From Chinchilla lanigera (taxonomy: Eukaryota; Chordata; Mammalia; Rodentia; Chinchillidae), in NCBI RefSeq assembly GCF_000276665.1, contig NW_004955465.1:4031003-4095002 (forward strand): a stretch of 64,000 nt of DNA, written 5' to 3'. The translations under genes and the position numbers were made by a program. Shown here piece after piece: positions 32,358-44,049 of this stretch. How positions within the stretch are numbered: the stretch's first letter is position 1; each line of letters begins with the position of its first letter. Under the pieces are notes generated by a model. The model did no database searches and was not told the origin of the DNA. It worked only from the letters and a program-made list of their open reading frames with translations.

Positions 32358-33739
32358 AATATGAATGTTTATTTCACATAAAACGTTCTGGAGTCCTTCT
32401 GAGTTTTACAGCAACCTTAAAGAGTTTAATTGTTGTTTTCCAAGAGAAGCCAAATTATTTCTCTTTCCTCCATGCAAAAGTGAAAAGAAGCATAGAAATA
32501 TAGAGGAAGCACTATTTCTTGATAATCAAAAGTATTCGTTACCTATGTGTGTAAGGTTCCATATGCCTGAAAATCTCACACTTTTTGGGAAAGTGCAGTG
32601 GTATATTTTCAACGGAGTTAATAAGACTTAAACTTTAGGGCTCCTCACTTACATAAGCCACTTCCAAAGTTTAAAATTTTGTATTTGGAAAGTGGACTTC
32701 AAATGTATACACTCCAGGCCCTATAAAGCTTGGATCTTCCCCCAGTTGGTAAGAGGGAGGTGTGTCAGAAATGGAGAGAGAATATCAGCTTTTTTGTGGT
32801 GTGGTGGTTCAATAGGGCACAGCATGAAAGGAAGCAGAAAACTCACAATTATCTGATGAGTGTGATTCATGGAGCAAGTCAAGTAAGCTGTTTACACCAG
32901 AGGAGGACTGAGGGGTGGTCACAAGGAATTTCATTCTTCTTTACTTTGGGGCAGCAGGCTTAAAGCTGAAGACTAGGCTGAACAGTTTAATTCAGATAAT
33001 TCTTTGCATTTAGTTGATCCTGGCCTTGAAGGAGCAGGTTAGCTGAACTCTGGTAGGATATTTTCTCTTGGCAGATTACAAATTTCAAAAATATCTTGCA
33101 TGCATCAGAATTTTCTAAATACATTCTTATTTACAGTGAGGCTGAGAGAACACATTTTAAGCAGGAAATTCTAGTCAGTTGAGAAAGAAATCCTTAGGGG
33201 ACTTGCTAGAAAATTGCAAAAAAGACAAGGTACATCAACATATATATTAGAATCTGGAAAGTTATCCAGCCCCTTTCCTACAAAGTGATATGATAACAAA
33301 CAAGGCAAATATGAAAGTAAGGACATTAAGCTTTGCATTAAGTCATGCATACTGAATGAAAATTGTTTTTTTGTGCTGTTTCTTTAGGTAAACCACCCAA
33401 CCTAAAGTCAAATATTAAGATTTTAAGACAATGGTTCAGGGATACTTTTCCACAGTGCTTGCATCATTAATAGCTCTGCAAGTCATCAACTACCATGAGA
33501 CATTCTCCATCACTGTCATTATTTTGGTTAGGACTCTTGGTTACAAGTAACAAAAAAAGTCCAAATAAGTTTTGGCATAATAGTACTTTACTGGCTCCAT
33601 AAAAGAGTGCAGGACTGCATACTCAGATGGATTTAGCAGTGCAAACAGTGTCATTAGAGTGAAATTTTCTGTGTGCCCAACTACAGACACACTCAGCCAC
33701 TTTATCTTTGATAAAGGGGCCAAACATGTTCACTGGTAG
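32358..33739. other. Non-L1 sequence between two L1 blocks
   Basis: No L1, SINE or exon signal; replaces roughly the middle and C-terminal part of ORF2 expected here. Confidence 0.5.
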
Positions 33740-35395
33740 AAAGATATCCCTATCATTAATAAATCCCCATCATTAATAAATGATGCTGGAAAAACTGGCT
33801 CTCCACATGCTGAAGACTAAAACTAGACCCATGTCTATCACCATGCACTAAACTAAAGTCAAAATGGATCAAAAATTGAAATATTAAAACAGAAACACTA
33901 AGTCTACTGGAAGACAAAGTAGGTAGAAATCTTGAAGACATAGGGGTAGGCAGAGAGTTCATGAACAAAAACCAAACTGCACGGGAAATACTTCAAAGAA
34001 TCAACAACTGGGATCTCATCTTATTGAAAAGTTTTTGCAATCAAAGAAATCACCAATACATTAAAAAGAAAACCCACAAATGGGGAAGAAGTTTTGCCAA
34101 CTGTAGCTCAGACAAAGGACTCCTATCTAGAACATATAAAGAATTAGAAAAAAAATCAGGCTCCCCAAATTCAAAGACAAATCCACAAATAGCCATCTGA
34201 GCTGAATATAAGCTGCTCAGATGCAGAAATACAAATGGGAAATAAATATATGATAAAATGTTCAACATCATTGGTCATTTGAGAAATGCAAATTAAAACA
34301 ACACAGGTCCATGTCAACCCAGAAAGAATGGCTATCATCAAGAAATCAACCAATAACAAATGTAGGAAGGGAGGTGGGGAAAAAGGAACCCTACTCCACT
34401 GCTGGTGAGAGTGTAGACTGGTGAAACCACTATGGAAATCAGTGTGTAGATTCCTCACAAAACTAGGATTAGAGATCCCACTTAACCCAGCTATTCCTCT
34501 TCTGTGTATTTTCCCCAAAGAATTAAAAACATCATACCACAGTGATATATGTGCACCCATGTTTATAGCAGCACAATTTGTCATAGCTAAATCTTGGAAA
34601 CAGCCCAAATGCCCATCCATTGAGGAATGGATAAAAAAGAAGCGGCATTTTGGTACAATGGAGTATTATCCAGCTATAAAAAAAAGATAAACTCGAGGCT
34701 TTTATAGTTAAATGGATGCAACTAGAGACCATACTCATAAGTGAAATAAATTGGGCCTGCATGTGTAAACATCATGTGTCTCTATAGTATGAGAACCTGA
34801 AAGAGTAAATAAAACCCTAAAGGTACAATAGATACTGCTAAAGGGAAAGAAATTGCTTAAAGGGAGGAACAAAAGAAAAAGAAAGAAGGAAGGGATGAGG
34901 GAAAAGAGAAAAAAAAAGAAGGGAAAAATGTGAGTGTGTGTGTGTATGTGTATGTATAGAAGGATAGCTGGGATGATTGTACTGCTGATGTCTATTGGTT
35001 TATTGAAAGGAACAGGTAATGCTTAAATTTTTTTGACCAATTTTGCATGCTTATATCTGATAATCTGAACAACTAATTTGAAGACAACAATATGCAATAT
35101 AACAACATTGGTGAATTCCTACCATCTTGTCTAGTGAAGCTCTGTATTGTTTCCAATATTTTTTTATTATTTTTTTATTCTCTTTAATGGTTTGATCAAT
35201 CTTACATTCTTACATCCGGTAATCTGAGCAACTTCATTGAAGGTAACAGTATGTAATATAACAACGACTGTTAATTCCTATCACTTTGTTTTGAAACCCT
35301 GTATCATTTTTATTGTTTTTGTGTTGTTTTGTTTTTGTCTATGTTGTTGTTATTTGGTTATCTTTTAAAATTCTCTTTAAAATAAAAAGAAATTT
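33740..35395 (+). mobile_element. L1 ORF2 3' end and 3' UTR, sense
   Basis: TAATAAATGATGCTGGAAAA, CGGGAAATACTTCAAAGAATC, CTATGGAAATCAGTGTGTAG, GCCCAAATGCCCATCCATTG and CAATGGAGTATTATCCAGCT follow ORF2 order. The frame at 33961-34200 (REILQRINNWDLILLKSF) is ORF2p C-terminal. A purine-rich stretch and TG repeat (34855-34970) precede a 3' UTR with two ~160-bp related units (from 35034 and 35194), ending TTTAAAATAAAAAGAAA. Confidence 0.85.
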
Positions 35396-35566
35396 TCTAT
35401 GTGTCATCTCATAGTCTTTTCCATGTATGAATGGAACTGGCTAAAATAACCTTAGCTCGTTTGTTCACAGAGATGTTTTAAAGCCATTTAGAAAATGTTT
35501 ATATTAGGTCTGTGTTGTAGTCAGGGTTTACAAGGGAATAGATTTATTTATTTATTTACTTATTTC

Positions 35567-35656
35567 TTGTTTTTTTTTTTTCCGGTACTGGGAATCAAAC
35601 CCACAACCTTGTGCTTGCCAGGCAGGCACTGTGCCACTGAGCTAAATCTCCAACCC
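35567..35656 (-). mobile_element. ID SINE with 16-bp target duplication
   Basis: Antisense body after T-run, ending AGCTAAATCTCCAACCC. Perfect CAAGGGAATAGATTTA at 35531-35546 and 35657-35672. Confidence 0.92.
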
Positions 35657-35880
35657 CAAGGGAATAGATTTAATACAAGACACACAATTTATAATATTCA
35701 CCCAAAAAGTCAAATGCAGAGGAGTACAAGAGATCTGTCCACACAACCAAAGACCCAAAGAATCCAGCTGACGGCCAGGATCCCATGGCAGTGCCCTGCA
35801 TGAGTCCAGCTAAAGACCTAGAGCTCACAGTAATGTCCTCCACAGGTCCAACTGTAGGCCTAGAGTCCACGACAGTCCTG

Positions 35881-36050
35881 TTTTTTTTTTTTTTTTTTTT
35901 GTCTTTTTGAGACAGGGTCTCGCTATGCAGTTCAGGCTGGCCTTCAGCTTATTTTGTAGCCCAGGCTGGCCTCGAACTTGCAACTATCTTGATCCTCCTG
36001 CTTCAGCCTCCTGAGTGCTGGGATTACAGGCATGTACTACCACACCCAGC
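35881..36050 (-). mobile_element. B1 SINE, antisense
   Basis: T20 tail, GAGACAGGGTCTCGCTATGC, duplicated internal block (CAGGCTGGCC twice), CCTGAGTGCTGGGATTACAG, CCACACCCAGC. Confidence 0.85.
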
Positions 36051-36725
36051 TTGTGTTGCTTGTTCTGTTTTTTTTTTTGTGTGTTTTTTTTTTTGTTCAC
36101 TGTAATGTCTTACGCAAATCTATATCAAGGAATTGCACTGGGAAGTCCCAGAGGCCAGTGGTGGGAGCTAAAGTCTGCACCAGCAGGATGAAGGATCTGT
36201 GCCAGCAGGCTGAGGAACCTGCAGTGGAGCTAGGAAGAAATGCTAAAGGTAAGAACTAGAGCTCTTTTGAAGGGAACCACAGCCGTCCTCCGTGACAGTG
36301 AGTACCTGAGCTCTTCCAACGATGAGAACAGCTGAGTTCATCTCAGGAAGGCCAGTGTGACAAGTTTCTCCAGGAGAATCAATAGCACACCATCTTCCCT
36401 TCCAGTTCTCCTTTTATGCTGTTGGCAACCATCCTCAAGTGGGTCTTCCACATCCAGCACCATGGTGATTCCGACAGCCATCTTCCTGGCCAAATGATGC
36501 ACGCAAGGATAACAGGAACACAGTAGAAGACAAGTCCCCATTCTCCTCTGGACTTGATGTGGGCTGTGAGGATATGGAGCGCAGCTTGCTGCAGCCATCT
36601 TGTCTCCACAAGAGGAGTCCACTGGTGAAGGCAGGTGACAGCCACAGAGAACAGGACCAAGAAATGAATCTTCTGGACATTGTATGAGCTTTTTAAAGCA
36701 AACAGTACCCAACTTCAAAATTTTG

Positions 36726-37106
36726 ACAGCTTTCCATGTCTATGAGCTAGTGAATTCTCTTTCTGCTGAGTCTAGTTTATCTTCTACGACCATCACATGG
36801 AGTCTGTGGTAGATTAACTATTGGTCAACTTGTAGCCATGTTCCTGTTATCCTTGAATGTGTCATTTGGCCCGGAAGATGGTGTCTGGATTGGAGCAGGA
36901 CCAGTATGGTGTAGTGCTGGAGTTGAATGCACCCAAAGAGACAAAGCCATGCAGACCATCCAAGTGAGAACAGAGCTCTGCAGCCAGAACAAGAGGAGGT
37001 GGTATCAGCCAGCAAATGACAGTGGCTGCTGTACAACAAACGCCCCTGACAAAAGTCATGTTTTGTTTGGAATCGGAACACTAACAGAGGAAAAAATGCA
37101 AAGAGA
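36726..37106. other. Unassigned, partly inverted relative of 36433-36700
   Basis: 36838-36885 (TTCCTGTTATCCTTGAATGT ... CCGGAAGATGG) matches the reverse complement of about 36468-36515. The open frame at 36838-37251 runs through this and into LTR and Tigger sequence, so it is not a gene. Confidence 0.4.
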
Positions 37107-37963
37107 AGATGTAAGAGTCAGCGTTCTTCAGAGAAAGAGAAACAATAATGTATACATCAGATGGTCCTTGACTGAAGATGGTTTGACTGAAGATTTTTCA
37201 ACTTTATATATATGCAAAGCCATGCATAAATGGGTAGAAACTGCATCTTGAATTTTGATCTTCTCCAGGGATAGAGATATACATTACAACCCTCTCTTGC
37301 AGTACCGGATAGCAGCAGCAAGGTGCAGCCCCTACTCAGCCACATAATCATAAGGGTACAAGGGAAACATCCCTTACAAGCAGGATATCATGCTGCTGAG
37401 CCGGAATGTGCTGTAGGTAGATGTATGAAGTCCATTTTCAACTTATGATATTTTCACCTTGTGATGTATTTATCAGCTGATCCTATTATAGGTTGAGAAG
37501 CATCTGTGTACACCTGTATGTAGTAGAATGAGGTTTATTGTAAGGAACTGGCTTATGTGATTAGAGAGGTTGAGATGTCCCTGATCTGCTGTCTGCAAGC
37601 TGCGGACACAGGAAACATGGAGGGTCATAATTCAGTCCATGTCCAAAAGCCTGAGAACCAGGAGCGCTGATGGTGTAAGTCCTGTTTGAAGGGCAGAAGA
37701 CGGATGTCTTAATGTAAGCAATCTAGCAGAGAGAGAATCTCTCCTTTCTCTGCCTTTTTGTTCTATTTGGCCCCTTACGGGTTGGATAAAACTCACATAC
37801 ATTGGCGGGACCATTTGCTTTCCTCAGTCCACTAATTCAAACCCGCTTCATCTACAGAGACCCTCACAGACTCATTCAGAGTACAGTAATGTATAACCAA
37901 GTATCTGGGCATCTTGTGGCCCAGTTAAATGGACACATAAAATTAACCATCAGAGAAGAAGAG
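37107..37963 (+). mobile_element. MLT2-type ERVL LTR, split by a Tigger MITE
   Basis: 5' edge GTCAGCGTTCTTCAGAGAAA at 37117. After the MITE it resumes with AGGTTTATTGTAAGGAACTG, GAGGTTGAGATGTCCCTGAT, CTGCTGTCTGCAAGCTG, GCCTGAGAACCAGGAGCGC, TCTCTGCCTTTTTGTTCTAT and ends GACACATAAAATTAACCATC, the MLT2 order I remember. Confidence 0.7.
37153..37512 (+). mobile_element. Tigger-like MITE inside LTR
   Basis: Left TACATCAGATGGTCCTTGAC, internal GATGGTTTGACTGAAG, TTTTGATCTTCTCCAGGG, TTCAACTTATGATATTTTC, right GGTTGAGAAGCATCTGTGTA. Same family as 6073-7062. TA dinucleotides at both junctions. Confidence 0.65.
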
Positions 37964-37969
37964 AAAAAG

Positions 37970-38140
37970 GGGAAAAAATCCCTATCATTTATAAAGTGCT
38001 GACTATTCTAACTATGGGCTAGACTTTCTTAAATCCTCCCAACAGCTTTGCTAATAGATAAAGCATCATATCCAAGTGCTCATAATAACGAGTAAAGGAA
38101 TCGACATTCAGACTCAAGACTGCCTTTTTCCAAGCCCACC
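37970..38140 (+). mobile_element. MIR-type ancient fragment
   Basis: TTATAAAGTGCTGACTATTC, CTTAAATCCTCCCAACAGC then GACATTCAGACTCAAGACTG, a much-diverged ancient repeat pattern. Confidence 0.4.
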
Positions 38141-38229
38141 AGTGATTCTCTGCTGAAGGAAGAGCACAAAAACCCTGATTGGATTATACAAAGAGAGCTC
38201 TTTCTTAGCTATGGATATATCACTGGGCC

Positions 38230-38780
38230 AGTGGTTCTCAAGTGTACCTTTTAGGGCATCTGTTTGTTTGTTTGTTTTTTGGGTTTTCTCCGGTACCGGG
38301 AATCGAACTCACGACCTTGCGCATGCCAGGCAGGCGCTTTTGCCGCTGAGCTAAATCCCCAGCCCCTAGGGCATCTGTAAAGTGCTCCTTGTCTAGTTAC
38401 ATCTGTGTGTAGCTGCATTTTCTTCAGATATTTCAACCAAATGACCTGTTACAATATATTAGATGCTCAAGAAGATACAACAGTCTTTTATTTAATGTCA
38501 GACATTAAATAGATTTACAAAAAAGACAATCACACTTGTCTCTGTAAGGTTTCTTTGGTTTGGGAAAATAATTCTTTAAAAGTGTAAAATTTAGGTTATT
38601 TGAGCTAATATGTAATAGATTTAATATAGTTATTTTAAGTGACTGAACACATAAAAACAATTTCTTTTTAAAATCTAATATGGTACTATCCACAGGTATA
38701 ACCTCCCTAAACAAAAGCTCTTGGGGATCCTCCCTAAAAGTTAAGAGTATGAAGGGAGATCAGACAGTTTGAGAACTGCA
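38230..38780. mobile_element. hAT/Charlie (MER1-like) non-autonomous transposon
   Basis: Terminal CAGTGGTTCTCAA at left and TTTGAGAACTG at right are inverted. Internal CTTCAGATATTTCAACCAAA, GTCAGACATTAAATAGATTT, TTTAAAATCTAATATGG and ACAAAAGCTCTTGGGGATCC fit MER1/Charlie. Contains an ID. Confidence 0.65.
38264..38366 (-). mobile_element. Young ID SINE with 12-bp target duplication
   Basis: Antisense body with CTCCGGTACCGGGAATCGAA and a GTTT-rich tail. TAGGGCATCTGT at 38252-38263 and 38367-38378. Nearly identical to the copy at 7784. Confidence 0.92.
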
Positions 38781-40721
38781 ACACAGACAGGTGGCTGGTC
38801 TCAAAAACTAATCTTCAGGTAGAAGTTCTTAGATCTTTGACCCTCTCCTTGAGTTCTCCTGTATATACGGTTTTCAGACAACTGGATTTCTGCCTTTTGA
38901 AAATGGAGGGGTCTATTTTCCAAAGTAACAATAGCCTGAAAAGCTGGAGCCCGAATTCTTGATAGCCCTTTGTTAGTCATTGGGTTCCAGTGACTTTCCC
39001 GCCCAAGTTTACTTTTAGAAAGGACAGGAACATTGATTTGCACTTTGGGAATGGAGTTACTGAGACATGGCAACTGGAGGGTAGGCTGAGGGCTTCGTGT
39101 GCACTGGTGAACTCTGGTCACAGAGGGAGGTGTCACATGGGAAGCACTTCTTCCAGTGAAAAAGGGTTAGGAAGAGTTAATGTCCATGATGAAACAGATG
39201 ATGATAAAACAGTGCATTTTGAAATTGTATTTAATTTTTCATCTTCACTTTGTTCTACTCAGCCTTTGCCAGAGGGCATTACAAAAGGAGAAAGCAGAAG
39301 TGTAGAGAAAGAATAGGAGGCTGACAACTAAGAAATCCACAGATGAGTATGAGTTATCCCAAATAATCAAGAATTGTGAGTCTTTCTTTACCTGGAGAAC
39401 TGGAAGATGCTTAAAGTATTTTGTAAGAGCTCTCCATCATGGTAGCAGCTCTTTTAGAATTTCTTAGTCGAGCATTATTTTTCAGTTTAGCAATTTAAAA
39501 TTATTAAGAATGGCTTAGCCTTCAAAGCAAATTCCAGACTGCTTAATTAGTCATGCAAAGTGCTGCGTATTTCATCATAGAAGAAGCTGAACTACTTGTT
39601 AGTTTTCAGACTGAGTGAAGCTGCTTTCACATTTTCTCATTCTGTTTTCAAGTTTGCATCTGTGGCAAGTCACATTAAGTTTTTGGAATTCTGAGCAAAA
39701 AGTCTAAAGTTTGAAACACAGGAAGGGGAGTCTCAGTGGATTTGGCAGTTGGAGAGACTCTTAACAGAGGCTGCAGGTATTAACCAATCACACACCCTGG
39801 GGATCTTGACAGCTAGGTTGTTGCGATTGAAATTAAGGCTTAGGGAGCAGGACCTGTACTCCTCCTATCAGGATAAGAGTAGCCTGGAGGATTTGGAAAG
39901 GGATTGACTAAGAGCTGCAGGAAGCAGGGTGACTTGAAATCTGCAAGGGGACACAGAATGTTATAGAAACAAGATATATTTTAGGGACAATTTGTGCTCA
40001 GTGAAAAGAATTTGGAGACAATAGCTGACTATATTTCATCTCTAAAATTGTCCTAGTAATTTTGTGTCCATGTAACATTCAATTTCATTTCATATCGTAT
40101 TGAATATCACTGTTTTCAAGACTGTTTGAAGAGTACTGTGAAAACCAAAATACCAGTTCTATAGGCTTGGTCTGTAAGAAATCTACAATTCAGAAGGAAA
40201 CAGAGATGTAAGCAAATATTTACCATCCAGGGCAGACTGTGGTTAGTACTGAATTAAAAACTCAAAGTGTTTTGAGTTTGCAGGAAAAAGAGAGTTTGAA
40301 ATTAATTAGGAGATTGAGGAAGGTTTCATAAGGTATTTAGTGTTTGAATTGGGTCTTACAGTGAATGAGTTTTTAATGAACACATAGATGGAAGAGATTT
40401 CTGACCAACAGAGCAATTTAACAGTGAGTGGGAATAGTGTTTGGGACACATGATATTGTTGGGGACTTTGGACAATTTGAAGGTGCCTGGTATAACCCCA
40501 GATTCAGTGAGGAGGACCACCTTGCTTGTGATAGAGGGTGGCCCTTGGGACAAAGTGTTGTGCCATGCAACCCTGTGCCTATTGGCTAGGGTGGTTGGAC
40601 CAAAGAGGAGCAGTTGATCTGGAAGCAGCAGATCTATAGCTGGCCTGTGTCCTGGCCTGAATAGAGTTGCACACATAGGAGGCCGCTGAGCTGATCAGAG
40701 GTTTGATTTTGGAAAATTGCA
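38781..40721. other. Single-copy non-coding DNA
   Basis: No repeat recognised in 1.9 kb. 39420-39640 is AT-rich with TTAATTAGTCATGCAAAGTG, a homeodomain- and octamer-like combination; the ORFs here (38990-39316, 40356-40676) have no domain. Confidence 0.4.
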
Positions 40722-41040
40722 ATTAATTTTCCATGGGTTCTGGCTCTATGGTTTCTACCAACGAGTTCTGGCAATATGGGTACAAAATATTTGAAAAATG
40801 TTGCATCTGTACTTAACAGTTGTCATTATTACCTTAATCAATATGTATAATAGCTGTGTACATAGCACTTATATTAGATCTTATAAATAACCTACAGATG
40901 ATTCCAAGCAAATGGGAGAGGGCACGTATAGGTTGTATACAAATACTGTGTCATTTTATAGGAGGAACATGAGCATCCTTGGAGTTTAGTATCTATGGAG
41001 GTCCTGGAACCAATCGGCTGTGGACACAGAGGGAGGATGG
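40722..41040 (+). mobile_element. MER2-like DNA transposon
   Basis: CCATGGGTTCTGGCTCTATG, AAAATATTTGAAAAATGTTG, ATCTGTACTTAACAG, GGTCCTGGAACCAATCGGC, ending GAGGGAGGATGG before TA. More diverged than the copy at 13786. Confidence 0.6.
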
Positions 41041-43899
41041 TACATAGTGAAATAAAGAATTGGCACTTATGTTTGTAAAGTAAAGTGGACATGTGTACCA
41101 CGATAAACCATGAGGTAGAGGAGAAAACTGAATAAGAGATGTGGTGAAGAAGTTGAGGTGATGAAGAATCGGAATCTATATAGTAGGAGAAAGTGTAAAT
41201 AATAGAGGGCAAGGGAACCCGATGATACCTGCAATAGGTAGTCATTATAAAGCTCTGCCACAGCTAGAGAACTAAGGAAGTCTCCCCATAACTGATCCTG
41301 CTGAGATCTGGAGCTGCCTTAGATTCGGAGATACTTTTTAACTCCAATTCTGCATGGCTTGATGGAGTCATGGCTCCTATTCTGATTTGCATGGGATGTT
41401 TTTCTTCCTTGTTGCATTGCACATGTGTACCCTAAAAGTTAATTATGTGTGCTGGGCTGAGTAAACCCAAAACGAGCTCAACTAAGATGTCATATGTGGC
41501 TGGAACAGAAGAACAGGTGGACGGTATGTATGATGGTGGAAAGTTAAGTTAGTACCAGTTCATGGTGGGCAAGGCATTCTGTATTATCCTGAATCCTTTT
41601 GTCTGTCTCTCTGCCAGGTATTTTGCACTCAAAGGAATATAAAACAAAATACTGAATGCTAGAGAATGTATGGAGCAGAACTAGGTTGAGAGAATATAGA
41701 TACATTAATAATAGTCATTGAAGATTGATATAAAGTATACTGGATCTACCAAAGATGTTTTCATCTGAAGGGGATGTCTAGGAAGGTGGCCCAAAAGAGA
41801 TGGCATGCCAAGGACTTTGAGTATTATTCTGATTCCATGGAAGCAAGAAAAGAGTGTGTTAGATAAATGATACAGAAAGGTGACTCTAACATAAGGATGT
41901 TTGGATGAAAGGAAAAATTATATCCTAGGAGACTAGTCTCAATGGCTGGCAGGATAATTCAGTAGGCAAGAGTTATGGCCATTTCATCTCATAATTGTGT
42001 GACCCTAGCCCAGGCCTTGTTCTCATGAAAAGCATCTGGCCTATTGAGATGATGTCCAGTCTGAACTTAAATAACTGAAGGACAACTCAGTAGACTGTGA
42101 AGGCAAAACAAGAGTATTGGTCTGACCCAGAGATAAAATAGTGTGCCCCCTGTGGGATATTTTAAAATGCATATGGATGCGGGGAAGACTTCCTGCCTGG
42201 AACTGTCAGCTTCACTAAAGTGCTGCAGGTGCCTGAAATCCTTTCACTGCTCATCTCTTCCTTTGTGGTCAGCAGTGTCTTCTCCAGGTAATAGTGGTGA
42301 TGGTGGTAGTGGTGGGATCTATTGCAAAGAGGTTGTTAGTACATTACTATTGTCCCTTGGAAGCCATGAGGGGTTATTTCCTGGCTCTCCCATGGATAGC
42401 AAAATCCATAAGTGCTCAAATTCTTTATGTAAAGGGGCATCCTATTTGTATAAAATGTATACTATATGTATCTTTTGATATACTTGAAATCATCTGTAAG
42501 TGATACAATGCATGATACCATATAAATATTATAGAAATAGTTTGTTAAAAGATAATGACAAGATGAAAGCCTTTATGTGTTCAATACAGGTGCAACCATC
42601 ATTAACCTAACTATATAGGACACAGACGAGACACAGGTGAATAATGCTCAAACAGCGATACTAGAGAAAGATTGAGGACCTGTGAGATGGCAGTAGGGTA
42701 CAGGATGGTAAATTTGCATATATTCACTGCATCTGCATATATTCATGAATTCATTGTGGTGCTTGTGGAAAACTCAAGTTTTGCTTTTTTTGGAACTTGC
42801 TGGATTTTTTTCTAAATATTTTTCCTCTGTTGTTATCCATGCATGGAGAACCCATGAACCCTGAGGGCCAGCTATACGCTACTTGTCAAGTGGTTGGTTC
42901 CAAGTGGTGGAAAACCTTGCCCAAACTGTCTTCATTGGAAGCCAGTGTCATTGGAGCCAGGTCCTGGTGTGATACCAAGCAGATACAGCTCTGTCTCCTG
43001 AGTCTGTGTTCCTCTCTGCTGACTTCACTTAGGCTATGACCCCACTAGAAGAAGAGCTGCCCTCCCTTTGTGGCCGTTGGTGCAGTCTGGAGGTAAACAC
43101 TCCCTTGGTTGGCTTTGCTCATGTTCCCATTCTCCACCATTCAGTGAGATCCAAATGGAACTTGTGGCCCAAGATCGCCCGTCATGATCAACCGTGGATA
43201 CTGAGGATGGAGTTAGCTCTGCCTCATCCACAGGCAGAATGAGAAAGGGATGCTTTGCTAGAGACAAGCAAGGCTTTGGCCAGAAAAAAAGGAGACTCAG
43301 AACAAGCAAAGGAACAGACTGCATTGTAGCATCGGCATTTAAGTGCAAATGTGGGAAGTGGACTATCCTTCATGATGGTGGATTCCAAGGGGCTGGGAAA
43401 CACTGGGTCTTGCTAAAGAAACTTGAGAGGGAAGCTGGAATCTCAGGAAGGAGAAGGTAGCACTGCCAAAGGCCTACGTCACAGCTTAGCCTCAGGCCAG
43501 CAAAGCCAGCTGAGTCGCTAGGAATCACCATAACTGTGGGAAAAGAACACCCATAAAAGTCCACAGGTAAAATTAAAAATACCAAGCAAATGGACCGCTC
43601 TACAAAATGTATCCGCTGCTCGATGAGGCATAACATTATTCCTAATGAATTAAAACCATTTTCTCCATTTTAAAAAACTTTTTCTGTTTTTTTTTTGTTG
43701 TTGTTGTTGGGTTATAGATACCACCTGTGTTCTTGAAGCAAATGTGGTTTTGTATTAAAAAGGACACTGATATTTATCTTGGAGATTATTCAGTGTTTTG
43801 TTTTCAGTTGTACCTTAGTTTTTTTTTCAGTAACTGCTTTCTCATCTTACCATCTGTTTTTGTTTTGAGTTCTTGGCAGTTTAGGAAGTAGAATGTAAG
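41041..43899. other. Single-copy non-coding DNA
   Basis: 2.8 kb with no recognised repeat or exon. ORFs at 42143-42478 and 43034-43636 overlap on both strands and lack domains. Confidence 0.4.
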
Positions 43900-44049
43900 A
43901 TGGTGGGATCTGGTGAATTTGTTACGCTGTTTACGTTCGCCGACAGGGAAGGCCAGCCGTACCAGTTCCGGCAAGTCACCGGAGAAGCCCCACCAGCCTC
44001 CCACTCCCACCCCAGCCAGGCCCGGGGATGTGGCGGCGGCCTTCTCTGA
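43900..44049 (+). CDS. Candidate 49-codon CpG-rich ORF, unproven
   Basis: ATG at 43900 with A at -3 and G at +4, frame starting MVGSGEFVTLFTFADREG and ending at TGA 44047-44049. About a dozen CpGs lie in 170 bp, unlike the AT-rich surroundings. Possible splice acceptors (TTTTTTTCAG near 43831, TTCTTGGCAG near 43880) precede it. I do not recognise the peptide. It may be a terminal exon, a fragment of a retrocopy, or a small CpG-rich regulatory patch. Confidence 0.2.
   Translation: MVGSGEFVTLFTFADREGQPYQFRQVTGEAPPASHSHPSQARGCGGGLL

Larger units (their letters stand above)
35505..36725 (+). mobile_element. LTR-type element carrying ID and B1 insertions
   Basis: Starts TGTTGTAGTCAGGGTTTACA. Shares CCAAAGAATCCAGCTGA(C) and GAGCTCACAGTAATGTCC with the LTR at 25498 (CCAAAGGATTCAGCTGAAGG; GAGCTCACTGCAGTGTCC), and two 21-bp motif units near 36185-36228. 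Right end uncertain. Confidence 0.5.

Noticed and set aside
34171..34620. 149-codon minus-strand ORF
   Set aside because: It is the antisense of L1 ORF2; no coding meaning on that strand.
36838..37251. 137-codon plus-strand ORF
   Set aside because: It crosses LTR-derived sequence and into a Tigger MITE; no domain and no conserved frame.
43034..43636. Overlapping ORFs on both strands
   Set aside because: No domain, no CpG or splice support; similar frames are expected by chance.
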